A DNA stretch of 25,472 nt from Bifidobacterium breve. GTDB lineage: Bacteria; Actinomycetota; Acidimicrobiia; Acidimicrobiales; Ilumatobacteraceae. A program made the position numbers and the translations under genes. The notes below the pieces were generated by a model, which was given only the letters and a program-made list of their open reading frames with translations, had not been told where the DNA came from and did not search any database. Below, piece after piece: positions 13,547 to 20,613 of this stretch. How positions within the stretch are numbered: the stretch's first letter is position 1; every line of letters begins with the position of its first letter. The stretch is taken from the NCBI GenBank assembly GCA_945896935.1, contig CAMDER010000007.1:1-25472 (forward strand), written 5' to 3'.

Positions 13547-16408
13547 TCACGTTGACGCATAGGCCTCAAGCGGAGCACAGGTACACACCAGATTTCGGTC
13601 ACCGTAAGCCGCATCAATCCGACTGACGGGCGTGTGATAGCCGTATGAACCCGACAACGAGGGTGTTCCAGCCGATCGGGGATACGAACGATTCCAATCG
13701 CCCACGAGATCAGCAACAGTGTGGGGAGCATGTCGCAGGGGACTGTCCTCAACCGCTATCACTCCCGACGCAATCTGATCAATCTCCACGCGGATGGCCA
13801 CCATTGCGTCACAGAATCGATCCAGTTCGGCTTTGGTCTCGCTCTCGGTGGGCTCAATCATCAAGGTCCCGGCCACCGGGAAACTCATCGTCGGCGCATG
13901 GAATCCGTGGTCCATCAAACGTTTAGCCACGTCATCCACCGTGACCCCGAAATCCTTGGTAATGCCCCGCACATCAATGATGCATTCATGAGCGATAAAG
14001 CCATGAGTTCCGGTGTACAAAACTGGGAAGTGGGCATCAAGGCGACGAGCAACATAGTTCGCATTCACGATGGCCATTTCGGTGGCCAGACGAACTCCTG
14101 TTGCACCCATGAGCCTGATGTAGGCCCACGAGATCGGCAAAATGCTCGCTGATCCGAAGTTGGCTGCTGATACTGGCCCAACTGCTTGTGATCCGATTGG
14201 CGCGAGTGGATCGCCGGGCAAGAAGTCGGCGAGGTGCTGACGTACTGCTACTGGCCCGACGCCTGGTCCGCCGCCGCCATGGGGAATGCAGAAAGTCTTG
14301 TGCAAGTTCAGGTGACTGACATCAGCACCAAAGACACCGGGTTGGGCTAACCCAACCAATGCATTCAAATTGGCACCGTCGACATACACCTGTCCGCCAC
14401 CTTCGTGGATGATGCGACAGATGTCGGTAATTCCGTCTTCGAAGACTCCGTGAGTAGATGGGTATGTCACCATGATCGCGGCAAGTTTTGCTGCAGCGGC
14501 GTCAACCTTGGTTTGGAGATCAACCAAGTCAACGTTTCCACGCTCATCACACGCAACGACCACTACCGACATGCCAGCCATCACAGCGCTCGCAGCATTT
14601 GTTCCATGAGCACTTGACGGAATCAGACAGACTGTGCGATCACGATCACCGCGACTGCGGTGATAGCCACGAATCGCCAACAAACCTGCCAGTTCACCTT
14701 GGCTTCCGGCATTTGGTTGCAAACTCACAGCGTCGTAACCCGTGACGGCAATCAACATCTCTTCAAGTTGCTTGATCAGATGCAAGTATCCCTGGATTTC
14801 ATCATTTGGCGCGTACGGGTGCACATTGGCGAACTCGGGCCAGGTGACTGGTTCCATTTCAGTGGTCCCGTTGAGTTTCATCGTGCACGAGCCAAGCGGA
14901 ATCATGGTGCGATCAAGAGCAAGATCTTTGTCGGCGAGTCGGCGCAAGTAACGCAACATTTCATGTTCGGTCTGACAGGACTGAAAGACTTTGGCAGTCA
15001 AGATTGCATCGGTTCGCAATAGCGCCAACGGGATCCCTAAATCAGGGGAATCAAATTTTTCTGGCGAACCCGAATCATCAACTCCGAAGGCGCGCAAGAC
15101 ATCTGAAACAAGATCAAGTGTGGTGGTCTCATCAAAGGTCAGGCCAACTGTCTGTTCATCAATGATGCGAAAATCTAAGTTGAGCGTCCGCGCAAGGGCA
15201 ACAACACCTTGCGCACCAGATGGAACTCGAAGTGAAATCGTGTCAAACCAGGTGTCATGAACTAGTTGATATCCATTGGCACGAAGACCTTGGGCCGCCA
15301 TCGTTGTCAACCTTTGAACGCGCTGGGCAATTCGTTGCAAGCCCACGGCTCCGTGCCAAGTTGCGTAAAAACCGGCGATGTTGGCCAATAATGCCTGGGC
15401 CGTACAGATATTGCTCGTGGCTTTCTCGCGACGAATGTGTTGCTCACGTGTCTGCAAGGCCAAACGCAATGCGGGGCGACCTTCGGTATCAGTACTCACG
15501 CCGACTAGTCGCCCGGGCAAACTACGCGCATAGGTCTCAGTTGTTGCCATGAATGCAGCGTGGGGTCCACCGAATCCCATCGGAACACCAAATCGTTGTG
15601 CTGAGCCAACAGCGATGTCTGCGCCTAGCTGAGCAGGTGATGCCAACAGCACGCACGCGAGTGGGTCAGTGACGACGACGGCAACAGCACCAGCAGCTTT
15701 CACAGATGCAATCTGTGTTGACCAATCAGTGACCGAGCCTGTTGACGTTGGATAAGAGAACAGTGCCCCAAAAAGATTGTCCGGTTGAAGATCCTCAGTT
15801 CCACCAATGATCAGTTCAATACCAAGCGGTTCGGCGCGAGTCGCCATAACCGAAATCGTTTGCGGATGCGTATCGCGATGAATAAAGAAATTCTCCGACT
15901 TTGATTTGCTGGCCCGTCGTGCCATCGTCATCGCCTCGGCAGCAGCCGTCGCTTCATCAAGAAGTGAGGCATTCGCAATCGGCAAACCAGTCAAGTCCGA
16001 AATCGTCGTCTGAAAATTCAGAAGTGATTCCAGGCGCCCCTGACTAATTTCTGGTTGGTACGGCGTATACGACGTGTACCACGAAGGGTTCTCAAGCACG
16101 TTGCGGCGGATAACTGGGGGAGTAATAGTTCCGGTGTAACCCATACCAATCAAGCTGCGGCGCGGGCGATTCATTGATGCGATCTGTCGCAGTTCGGCAG
16201 TTACTTCTGATTCGGTTAATGGGCTTTGAAGTGGCAAGTCAGTGCGCAGACGAATTGCTTCGGGAACTGTCTGATCAATGAGATCGGCTACTGATTCAAC
16301 GCCAATGACTTGCAACATTTCATCTAGATCGTTCGAATCGAGAGTTCCGATATGACGACGAGAAAAACCATCGCGATCGAAAAGTTCATCAAGTGAATGC
16401 GTCGACAT
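13547..16408 (-). CDS. gcvP: Glycine dehydrogenase (decarboxylating), P protein
   Basis: 953 residues, the full-length single-chain type (N- and C-halves fused; some bacteria split them). PLP enzyme that decarboxylates glycine and loads the aminomethyl group on lipoyl-GcvH. N-terminal block FSRRHIGTLDSNDLDEML, then SLIGMGYTGTITPPVIRRNV, ENPSWYTSYTPYQPEISQGR, LDEATAAAEAM, and in the C-half DLALDRTMIPLGSCTMKLN, QPNAGSQGE, PSSAHGTNAASA and the PLP lysine Lys704 in LNLHKTFCIPHGGGGPG. ATG 16408 has Shine-Dalgarno GGAG at 5-nt spacing and lies about 40 nt after a tandem glycine riboswitch. Unlike gcvH and gcvT it is alone on this strand, so glycine would control only this component. Confidence 0.97.
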   Translation of the reverse strand: MSTHSLDELFDRDGFSRRHIGTLDSNDLDEMLQVIGVESVADLIDQTVPEAIRLRTDLPLQSPLTESEVTAELRQIASMNRPRRSLIGMGYTGTITPPVIRRNVLENPSWYTSYTPYQPEISQGRLESLLNFQTTISDLTGLPIANASLLDEATAAAEAMTMARRASKSKSENFFIHRDTHPQTISVMATRAEPLGIELIIGGTEDLQPDNLFGALFSYPTSTGSVTDWSTQIASVKAAGAVAVVVTDPLACVLLASPAQLGADIAVGSAQRFGVPMGFGGPHAAFMATTETYARSLPGRLVGVSTDTEGRPALRLALQTREQHIRREKATSNICTAQALLANIAGFYATWHGAVGLQRIAQRVQRLTTMAAQGLRANGYQLVHDTWFDTISLRVPSGAQGVVALARTLNLDFRIIDEQTVGLTFDETTTLDLVSDVLRAFGVDDSGSPEKFDSPDLGIPLALLRTDAILTAKVFQSCQTEHEMLRYLRRLADKDLALDRTMIPLGSCTMKLNGTTEMEPVTWPEFANVHPYAPNDEIQGYLHLIKQLEEMLIAVTGYDAVSLQPNAGSQGELAGLLAIRGYHRSRGDRDRTVCLIPSSAHGTNAASAVMAGMSVVVVACDERGNVDLVDLQTKVDAAAAKLAAIMVTYPSTHGVFEDGITDICRIIHEGGGQVYVDGANLNALVGLAQPGVFGADVSHLNLHKTFCIPHGGGGPGVGPVAVRQHLADFLPGDPLAPIGSQAVGPVSAANFGSASILPISWAYIRLMGATGVRLATEMAIVNANYVARRLDAHFPVLYTGTHGFIAHECIIDVRGITKDFGVTVDDVAKRLMDHGFHAPTMSFPVAGTLMIEPTESETKAELDRFCDAMVAIRVEIDQIASGVIAVEDSPLRHAPHTVADLVGDWNRSYPRSAGTPSLSGSYGYHTPVSRIDAAYGDRNLVCTCAPLEAYAST

Positions 16409-16451
16409 GGAAGCTCCAAACAGGTCATGACAAAAGTCGTGTTGTGCTTCC
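16409..16451 (-). promoter_or_regulatory. Candidate riboswitch expression platform masking the gcvP start region
   Basis: On the transcribed strand GGAAGC (complement at 16446-16451), directly after the second aptamer, can pair with GCTTCC (complement at 16409-16414), which lies between the Shine-Dalgarno GGAG (16414-16417) and ATG 16408. Pairing would occlude the ribosome site. There is no U-run, so translational rather than transcriptional control is likely. Confidence 0.4.
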
Positions 16452-16647
16452 CCCGCTGTCTCTCCACCGAGGTGGACCTGAGAGCTTCATTCAACACAAA
16501 GTTGAACTTTCCCCTTCGGTATGGCGTGCGAACACGCCAATTTTCCAGCGTTGTCTCACCCGTCCGGTCCGTTGGCCTGAGAGATTCCGGGGAGGTTGCT
16601 CCTTCGGCGTTGCGATGCTGGCGGCACCGTAACTCTCCCGGTCGGGG
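16447..16647 (-). promoter_or_regulatory. Tandem glycine riboswitch upstream of gcvP
   Basis: Two glycine aptamers in series on the minus strand. Aptamer 1 (about 16647-16559) has CGGGAGAGT, GCCGAAGGAGCAA, CCCCGGAATCTCTCAGGCC and GGACCGGACGGG, closed by CCCG/CGGG. Aptamer 2 (about 16551-16447) has CGCTGGAAA, ACCGAAGGGGAAA, CTCTCAGGTCC and GACAGCGGGGG, closed by CGCTG/CAGCG. A linker of about 8 nt (TGAGACAA) joins them, as in classical cooperative tandem glycine riboswitches. Glycine riboswitches usually turn on gcv genes when glycine is abundant. It fills nearly all of the 322-bp gap between the gcvP and monooxygenase genes. Confidence 0.95.
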
Positions 16648-16661
16648 TTAACGACAACTTG

Positions 16662-16667
16662 ACCATA
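16662..16667 (-). promoter_or_regulatory. Putative -10 box of the riboswitch-gcvP transcript
   Basis: On the minus strand TATGGT lies about 14 nt before the first riboswitch stem. That would start transcription just upstream of aptamer 1. The -35 region is weak. Confidence 0.35.
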
Positions 16668-16730
16668 GTTCGTCACGAGCACTCATGACGACAGGTCTGA
16701 AGGTTTTCGATGTGCCGAGCATCACCTATT

Positions 16731-17891
16731 TCAGGAGCGTTTGGCTTTGAGTTCTTCGTAATCAGCGATTGCCGTGAGTTGAGCGCCAAGCGTGGCATCA
16801 ACCCAGCGACTTCCAGCGCCAATGATCTTGTCGTAACTGGCCTGTGGAGCCGCGAGTTGACCAGTGAAGTGCGGCATCACTTGCTCGGCGAAGAGTTCAT
16901 AACTACGCAAGGTCTGATGCCAGTCAGCCATGTCGGCGCCCATAAACAAGTAGCAACCAAATCCGCCAGTCTTTTCTTGCAGTCGTTCAATTTGCGCAAT
17001 CGCCATCTCGGGAGTGCCGATCACCATGCGACCCGATTCGTTGGCTTGGTCGATGAAGTCGTCGATATCAGTCGGCGGGGGAGGACCATTAGGGTCACCC
17101 AACGGAATGATGTGACCAAGATAGTCCCAAATCCATTGCAATCCGTAGCGACAATTTTCGCGGGCCTTTTCCATGGTCTCAGCAATATGCATCGGACCCA
17201 TGAGTCGAGCTTTCGATCGATCAACAACATGACCATGGCGTTGCGCTTCGTCTTCCCAGACTTTGAGGTTGTAATCGAGCATCTGAAACGCGGCAGGTTC
17301 GGTTGCCGCAATGGAGATCAATCCCACACCGTATTTGCCGGCCAACTTTGAACCAGACGGCGAAACTGACGAAGCGATCGCAATATCAAAATTGCTGTAC
17401 GGCTTGATTTGCAACACTGCTTCATGACAGGTGTACCAGTCGGTCTGTTCGGTCACAGTTTCACCACGGAACAATCGCATGATCACATCGAGCGACTGCT
17501 CCATGCGGGGACGTTGGGTCATCGGGTCGATACCCAACATATGCGCATCCGATGTCAACTGTCCGGGACCAGCACCAAACATCATGCGACCACGAGTGAG
17601 GTGATCGAGCATCACGATGCGATCGGCCAACATGAATGGATGGTGGTAGGGGAGGGAGTTCACTCCAGTTCCGAGCTTGATGTATTTCGTTCGCTCAGCC
17701 GCAGCGGCGATCATGACTTCGGGTGAAGCAATGAGTTCAGACCCGGCTGAGTGATGTTCACCGATCCAGGCCTCGTGATAACCAAGTTCATCAAGGTGCT
17801 CAAGAAGTTTAAGATCACGTTGTAAAGCGAGAGTGGGGTTGACCCCCGTCTTGTGCATGGGCGGCATGAAGATTCCGAAGCGAAGACTCAT
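16731..17891 (-). CDS. LLM-class flavin-dependent oxidoreductase (bacterial luciferase-like)
   Basis: 386 residues. Starts with the luciferase-like first strand LRFGIFMPP, followed by ELGYHEAWIGEHHSAGSELI, LGTGVNSLPYHHPFMLADRI, LDHLTRGRMMFGAGPGQLTS and a C-terminal region with GTPEMAIAQIERLQEKTGGF. These are TIM-barrel monooxygenases that use reduced FMN or F420 supplied by a partner. EHH and YHHP patterns are shared with limonene monooxygenase-like and alkanal-type members; substrate unknown. No flavin reductase lies next to it. It lies downstream of the PLP decarboxylase on the same strand (24-nt gap), so the two may be co-transcribed. Confidence 0.92.
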   Translation of the reverse strand: MSLRFGIFMPPMHKTGVNPTLALQRDLKLLEHLDELGYHEAWIGEHHSAGSELIASPEVMIAAAAERTKYIKLGTGVNSLPYHHPFMLADRIVMLDHLTRGRMMFGAGPGQLTSDAHMLGIDPMTQRPRMEQSLDVIMRLFRGETVTEQTDWYTCHEAVLQIKPYSNFDIAIASSVSPSGSKLAGKYGVGLISIAATEPAAFQMLDYNLKVWEDEAQRHGHVVDRSKARLMGPMHIAETMEKARENCRYGLQWIWDYLGHIIPLGDPNGPPPPTDIDDFIDQANESGRMVIGTPEMAIAQIERLQEKTGGFGCYLFMGADMADWHQTLRSYELFAEQVMPHFTGQLAAPQASYDKIIGAGSRWVDATLGAQLTAIADYEELKAKRS

Positions 17892-17915
17892 GTCAATGTA
17901 CTAACACAACCAACT

Positions 17916-19163
17916 TCACTCGATCGTGCCGTACGAACCCATCGAACCGGTCGTGCCAGCATCTCGAACCTTGGCGACGTTGTGACCTAGATCAACGATG
18001 AATTCATCAATGACTTGATGGTGGACTGCGTTCACCGTGCAATGCAACGAATCGGGAGGACCTTGCTTGTCGACGTACCAACCCTTGGCGGCTAGTCCGT
18101 CAGCTACTGCGTACACATCAAAAAGGGGAGTGACTCCGTCCTCACCTAATTGCGCACCAAACGATAAAAGAGTGCTGTCAGGTATTGCCCGCAGTTGCAG
18201 ACCATCAATTGTTTGTATCGCATCTGCCAATTGACGCGTCGTCGCGCGGGCCGATTCGGTGAGGCGCAAATAACCCTCATCGCCGAGATAGTTCATCACT
18301 GCCCAAGCCGCAGCCATGGGGCCACCGCTCTTTGTGCCGAGAACACCGGAAGAACCATAGAACCCTCCTAACCAATTATCGGTCGTAAATGTTTGGTACG
18401 AGCGCAGTTGGCGATTGCGATGAAGAATCACCGAAGCGCCCTTGGACGTGTAACCGTACTTGTGTAAATCAACCGAAATACTTGTCACTCCGTCAACCCG
18501 AAAATCCCAAAGTGGTATGTCTTCTCCGAGTTGCTCAAGAAATGTCAGAGTGACACCGCCCATACAAGCGTCAACGTGGCAATTGATATTTCGCTCGCGC
18601 GCGAGCGCAGCGATGTCAACAATTGGATCAATAACTCCCTGCGGATATTGCGGCGCAGACCCAACAACCAGAACTGTATTTTCATCGACAATTTGTCTCA
18701 TTGCTTCAACGTCGGCCCGCCAATCAGAGCGAACGACAACACGTCGACTTTCAAGACCAAAGTAATAACAAGCCTTTTCGAAAGCGGCGTGGGCAGAAGT
18801 TGGCAGCACAACATTTGGCTGAGTGATACCGAACTCTTTTCGACCCCGTTCACGAGCAGCCTTCACCGCAAGCAAAATACTTTCGGTGCCGCCGCTTGTC
18901 ATAAAGCCAGCAGAAATATCATCGCCATGAACCCAACGGTTGACCGTTGAAACAACTTCGGCTTGAAACTTCTTCAGGCTCGGAAATGCATCAGCGTTTA
19001 AACCATTAGTTGAGCCATACATCGCGTAAGCGCGATCGGCAACTTCTTGAACTTCGGGTCCGGCGTAGTACGCCAAAGAGAAAGCACGGCCATCTTTCCA
19101 ACGAAGATCAGATTGACCGATCTCTGCAACTTGTGCCAAGACTTCTTGAGAGCGTGAATCCAT
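17916..19163 (-). CDS. PLP-dependent decarboxylase/lyase (group II, sphingosine-1-phosphate-lyase-like)
   Basis: 415 residues. Fold-type I PLP enzyme of the tyrosine/glutamate decarboxylase and S1P-lyase branch: NADAFPSLKKFQAEVVSTVN, phosphate-binding SGGTES (90-95), SAHAAFEKACYYFGL, HVDACMGG (PLP-pyridine Asp199) and Lys235 in SVDLHKYGYTSKGASV. The KYGY-SKG arrangement and ACMGG favour the S1P-lyase-like subgroup, whose bacterial members include aspartate/tyrosine decarboxylases and sugar-phosphate aldehyde lyases; the substrate is open. ATG 19163 was chosen over one six codons upstream because TACAGT lies 7 nt before it (leaderless). Divergent from the hotdog gene 41 nt away; the monooxygenase follows. 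Confidence 0.9.
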   Translation of the reverse strand: MDSRSQEVLAQVAEIGQSDLRWKDGRAFSLAYYAGPEVQEVADRAYAMYGSTNGLNADAFPSLKKFQAEVVSTVNRWVHGDDISAGFMTSGGTESILLAVKAARERGRKEFGITQPNVVLPTSAHAAFEKACYYFGLESRRVVVRSDWRADVEAMRQIVDENTVLVVGSAPQYPQGVIDPIVDIAALARERNINCHVDACMGGVTLTFLEQLGEDIPLWDFRVDGVTSISVDLHKYGYTSKGASVILHRNRQLRSYQTFTTDNWLGGFYGSSGVLGTKSGGPMAAAWAVMNYLGDEGYLRLTESARATTRQLADAIQTIDGLQLRAIPDSTLLSFGAQLGEDGVTPLFDVYAVADGLAAKGWYVDKQGPPDSLHCTVNAVHHQVIDEFIVDLGHNVAKVRDAGTTGSMGSYGTIE

Positions 19164-19170
19164 AACTCGC

Positions 19171-19197
19171 ACTGTAGGCAACTCCCATGACTACGGT
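19171..19197. promoter_or_regulatory. Divergent leaderless promoter pair
   Basis: The 41-bp gap holds two -10-like boxes: TACAGT on the minus strand (19176-19171, 7 nt before ATG 19163) and TACGGT on the plus strand (19192-19197, 7 nt before ATG 19205). The boxes are only 15 bp apart, so the two promoters must overlap and their polymerases would compete. Confidence 0.5.
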
Positions 19198-19204
19198 ATG
19201 AATC

Positions 19205-19642
19205 ATGTTTGATCCAAATGCAGCGCCGCTCGTTTCTGTCGATGAAATCAATGCCTTCATCGGGGGAGAGTTTGGTGGAAATCAGAACGCCTGCGAAGAA
19301 ATGGCCTTCGGGATGGCGGTCGCAGTCATGTACCCGAGTTCTGCTTCGTTACGCCCCGGCAAAATCATTAGCGGTCCAACTGTGTTCAGCATTTGCGATG
19401 CGGCGCTGTTTTACGCGTCGTTGTCGGCAATTGGCATGGAACCCATGACTTTGACCAGCGAGATGTCAATTCGCTTCTTACGACCAGCAAGGGGAGAGGT
19501 GATTCGAGCGCGAGCGCGCCTTGACAGCCTTGGATCGCGCTCAATCGTGGGAACCGTCATTGCCTATACCAACGATGAGTCCAAGCCCGTAGCGGTCGCT
19601 CAGGGCACCTATATGCGCCCCAAAAATTCGGCGTCCGCGTAA
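19205..19642 (+). CDS. Hotdog-fold thioesterase (PaaI-like)
   Basis: 145 residues. The central helix and strands fit the hotdog fold: GPTVFSICDAALFYASLSAI (Asp in the position of the PaaI catalytic acid), TLTSEMSIRFLRPARGEVIR, ARLDSLGSRSIVGTVIAY and PVAVAQGTYM. The canonical HGG is replaced by SGPT, as in several actinobacterial acyl-CoA thioesterase-like proteins, so activity is less certain than for the 2316-2798 gene. Second hotdog protein of the window. TACGGT 7 nt before ATG suggests a leaderless mRNA. Downstream FKBP gene has its own -10-like box. Confidence 0.85.
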   Translation: MFDPNAAPLVSVDEINAFIGGEFGGNQNACEEMAFGMAVAVMYPSSASLRPGKIISGPTVFSICDAALFYASLSAIGMEPMTLTSEMSIRFLRPARGEVIRARARLDSLGSRSIVGTVIAYTNDESKPVAVAQGTYMRPKNSASA

Positions 19643-19652
19643 GGTCGTCATC

Positions 19653-19658
19653 TAGGAT
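19653..19658 (+). promoter_or_regulatory. Leaderless -10 box of the FKBP gene
   Basis: TAGGAT is followed by TAAGAA and ATG 19665, six bases apart. It lies just after the upstream hotdog stop, so the FKBP gene can be transcribed on its own. Confidence 0.5.
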
Positions 19659-19664
19659 TAAGAA

Positions 19665-20045
19665 ATGTCTACACCCGCAGGTAAGCCCGTCATCACCGTT
19701 CCCGCAGGGGACCCGCCCACAACATTGGTTATCGACGACATCGTGACCGGCGACGGCAAAGAGGCAACTGCTGGTTGTCGGCCCGTCATGCATTACGTCG
19801 GCGTCGCCTGGAGCACCGGACGCGAATTTGATGCTTCATGGGATCGCATGGAGACATTCAGTTTCAAGCTCGGCGCCAGTGAGGTCATTGGCGGCTGGGA
19901 TCAAGGGGTCGCCGGAATGAAGGTTGGCGGCCGTCGCCAGTTGACAATTCCGCCCGAACTTGGGTACGGCAGCCGCGGCGCTGGCGGCGTCATCAAAGGC
20001 AACGAAACGTTGATCTTTGTCGTCGATCTCATCGACGTGCGCTAA
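19665..20045 (+). CDS. FKBP-type peptidyl-prolyl cis-trans isomerase
   Basis: 126 residues with a single FKBP domain after about 20 residues. Conserved segments: VMHYVGVAWSTGREFDASWD (active-site Tyr and Asp), FSFKLGASEVIGGWDQGVAG (Val-Ile and Trp of the pocket), MKVGGRRQLTIPPELGYGSR, GNETLIFVVDLIDV. It speeds proline isomerisation during folding. No signal peptide, so cytosolic, like actinobacterial small FKBPs often found as single genes. It ends 42 nt before a strong hairpin. Confidence 0.96.
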   Translation: MSTPAGKPVITVPAGDPPTTLVIDDIVTGDGKEATAGCRPVMHYVGVAWSTGREFDASWDRMETFSFKLGASEVIGGWDQGVAGMKVGGRRQLTIPPELGYGSRGAGGVIKGNETLIFVVDLIDVR

Positions 20046-20086
20046 ACCAACAGCGTTGCGAGAACCCCAGTAGGAGCAGGCTTTTC

Positions 20087-20124
20087 TTGATCTGAAAACG
20101 AAGTGTTCTTCGTTTTCAGATCAA
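20087..20124. terminator. Long perfect hairpin between convergent genes
   Basis: TTGATCTGAAAACGAAG (20087-20103), loop TGTT, CTTCGTTTTCAGATCAA (20108-20124): a 17-bp perfect stem. It sits in the 107-bp gap between the FKBP gene and the convergent zinc-finger gene. No U-tract follows on either strand, but position and stability fit a bidirectional terminator. Confidence 0.6.
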
Positions 20125-20152
20125 AGTGTCATAACGGATATTATGGGCAGAA

Positions 20153-20536
20153 CTACTCAGGCTGGCCGGAAGGCGTCAACGTTCGATCCCGCAATGGCCG
20201 AGCCGCATCCATGATCCAATCCATAGCTTCTTTCAAACTTGTCACCGTCGGCTTGCCAGCTTTCATTTCGCGTTCAGTGTCATCAACCGCACATGCCAAG
20301 ACGTACAGATCGTCGTACAACGAATCAATCTCTTGCCTGGCGACAACCAATTCGTCTTCACTTAATTTGAGTTCTCGAGCCCGCTGACGACCGACCCAAT
20401 CCCATTGACGACAGGCCTGGCTACAGAAAACCCTTTTTCGGCCGGCGCCATTTTGCTCGGGCAATACTCGGCGGCACCAGCGGCAACGCGGACCACTCTC
20501 GGCCCGCACCCTGACCCCTGGGGTTGATTTCGTCAT
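20153..20536 (-). CDS. Small zinc-finger and coiled-coil protein, unknown function
   Basis: 127 residues. Cys18, Cys21, Cys38 and Cys42 form CRWC-x16-CSQAC, a treble-clef-like zinc site of the kind seen at RNA- or DNA-contacting ends (RCRWCRRVLP, RKRVFCSQACRQWDWVGRQR). Residues 48-90 are a charged helix, likely a coiled coil (RARELKLSEDELVVARQEID). The remainder (VTSLKEAMDWIMDAARPLRD) is helical. I recall similar small actinobacterial proteins of unknown function, but cannot name a family. The start codon lies in the centre of an 18-bp palindrome. No obvious Shine-Dalgarno or -10 box at the leaderless spacing. Divergent from the threonine-aldolase-like gene. Confidence 0.8.
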   Translation of the reverse strand: MTKSTPGVRVRAESGPRCRWCRRVLPEQNGAGRKRVFCSQACRQWDWVGRQRARELKLSEDELVVARQEIDSLYDDLYVLACAVDDTEREMKAGKPTVTSLKEAMDWIMDAARPLRDRTLTPSGQPE

Positions 20537-20544
20537 GACGAAAT
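20527..20544. repeat. 18-bp perfect palindrome over a start codon (copy A)
   Basis: ATTTCGTCATGACGAAAT reads the same on both strands. The minus-strand start codon of the zinc-finger gene (20536-20534) is in its centre. Related copies are at 23259-23284 (full) and 25101-25110 (core only). Confidence 0.7.
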
Positions 20545-20567
20545 GATGTCACATGCGCGGATCAATT

Positions 20568-20597
20568 TTGGTGAATGAGTCGTATTTAATTCACCAA
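20568..20597. promoter_or_regulatory. Inverted repeat upstream of the threonine-aldolase-like gene
   Basis: TTGGTGAAT (20568-20576), 12 nt, ATTCACCAA (20589-20597): a perfect 9-bp inverted repeat ending 16 nt before ATG 20614. An AT-rich TATTTAAT (20583-20590) lies in the spacer and could be the -10 region. Geometry fits a dimeric regulator site. Confidence 0.45.
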
Positions 20598-20613
20598 GCG
20601 ACAGACTCAGAGC

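Noticed and set aside
16397..16682. Small open frames on both strands over the gcvP upstream region
   Set aside because: The region is explained by a tandem glycine riboswitch; the frames have no family features.
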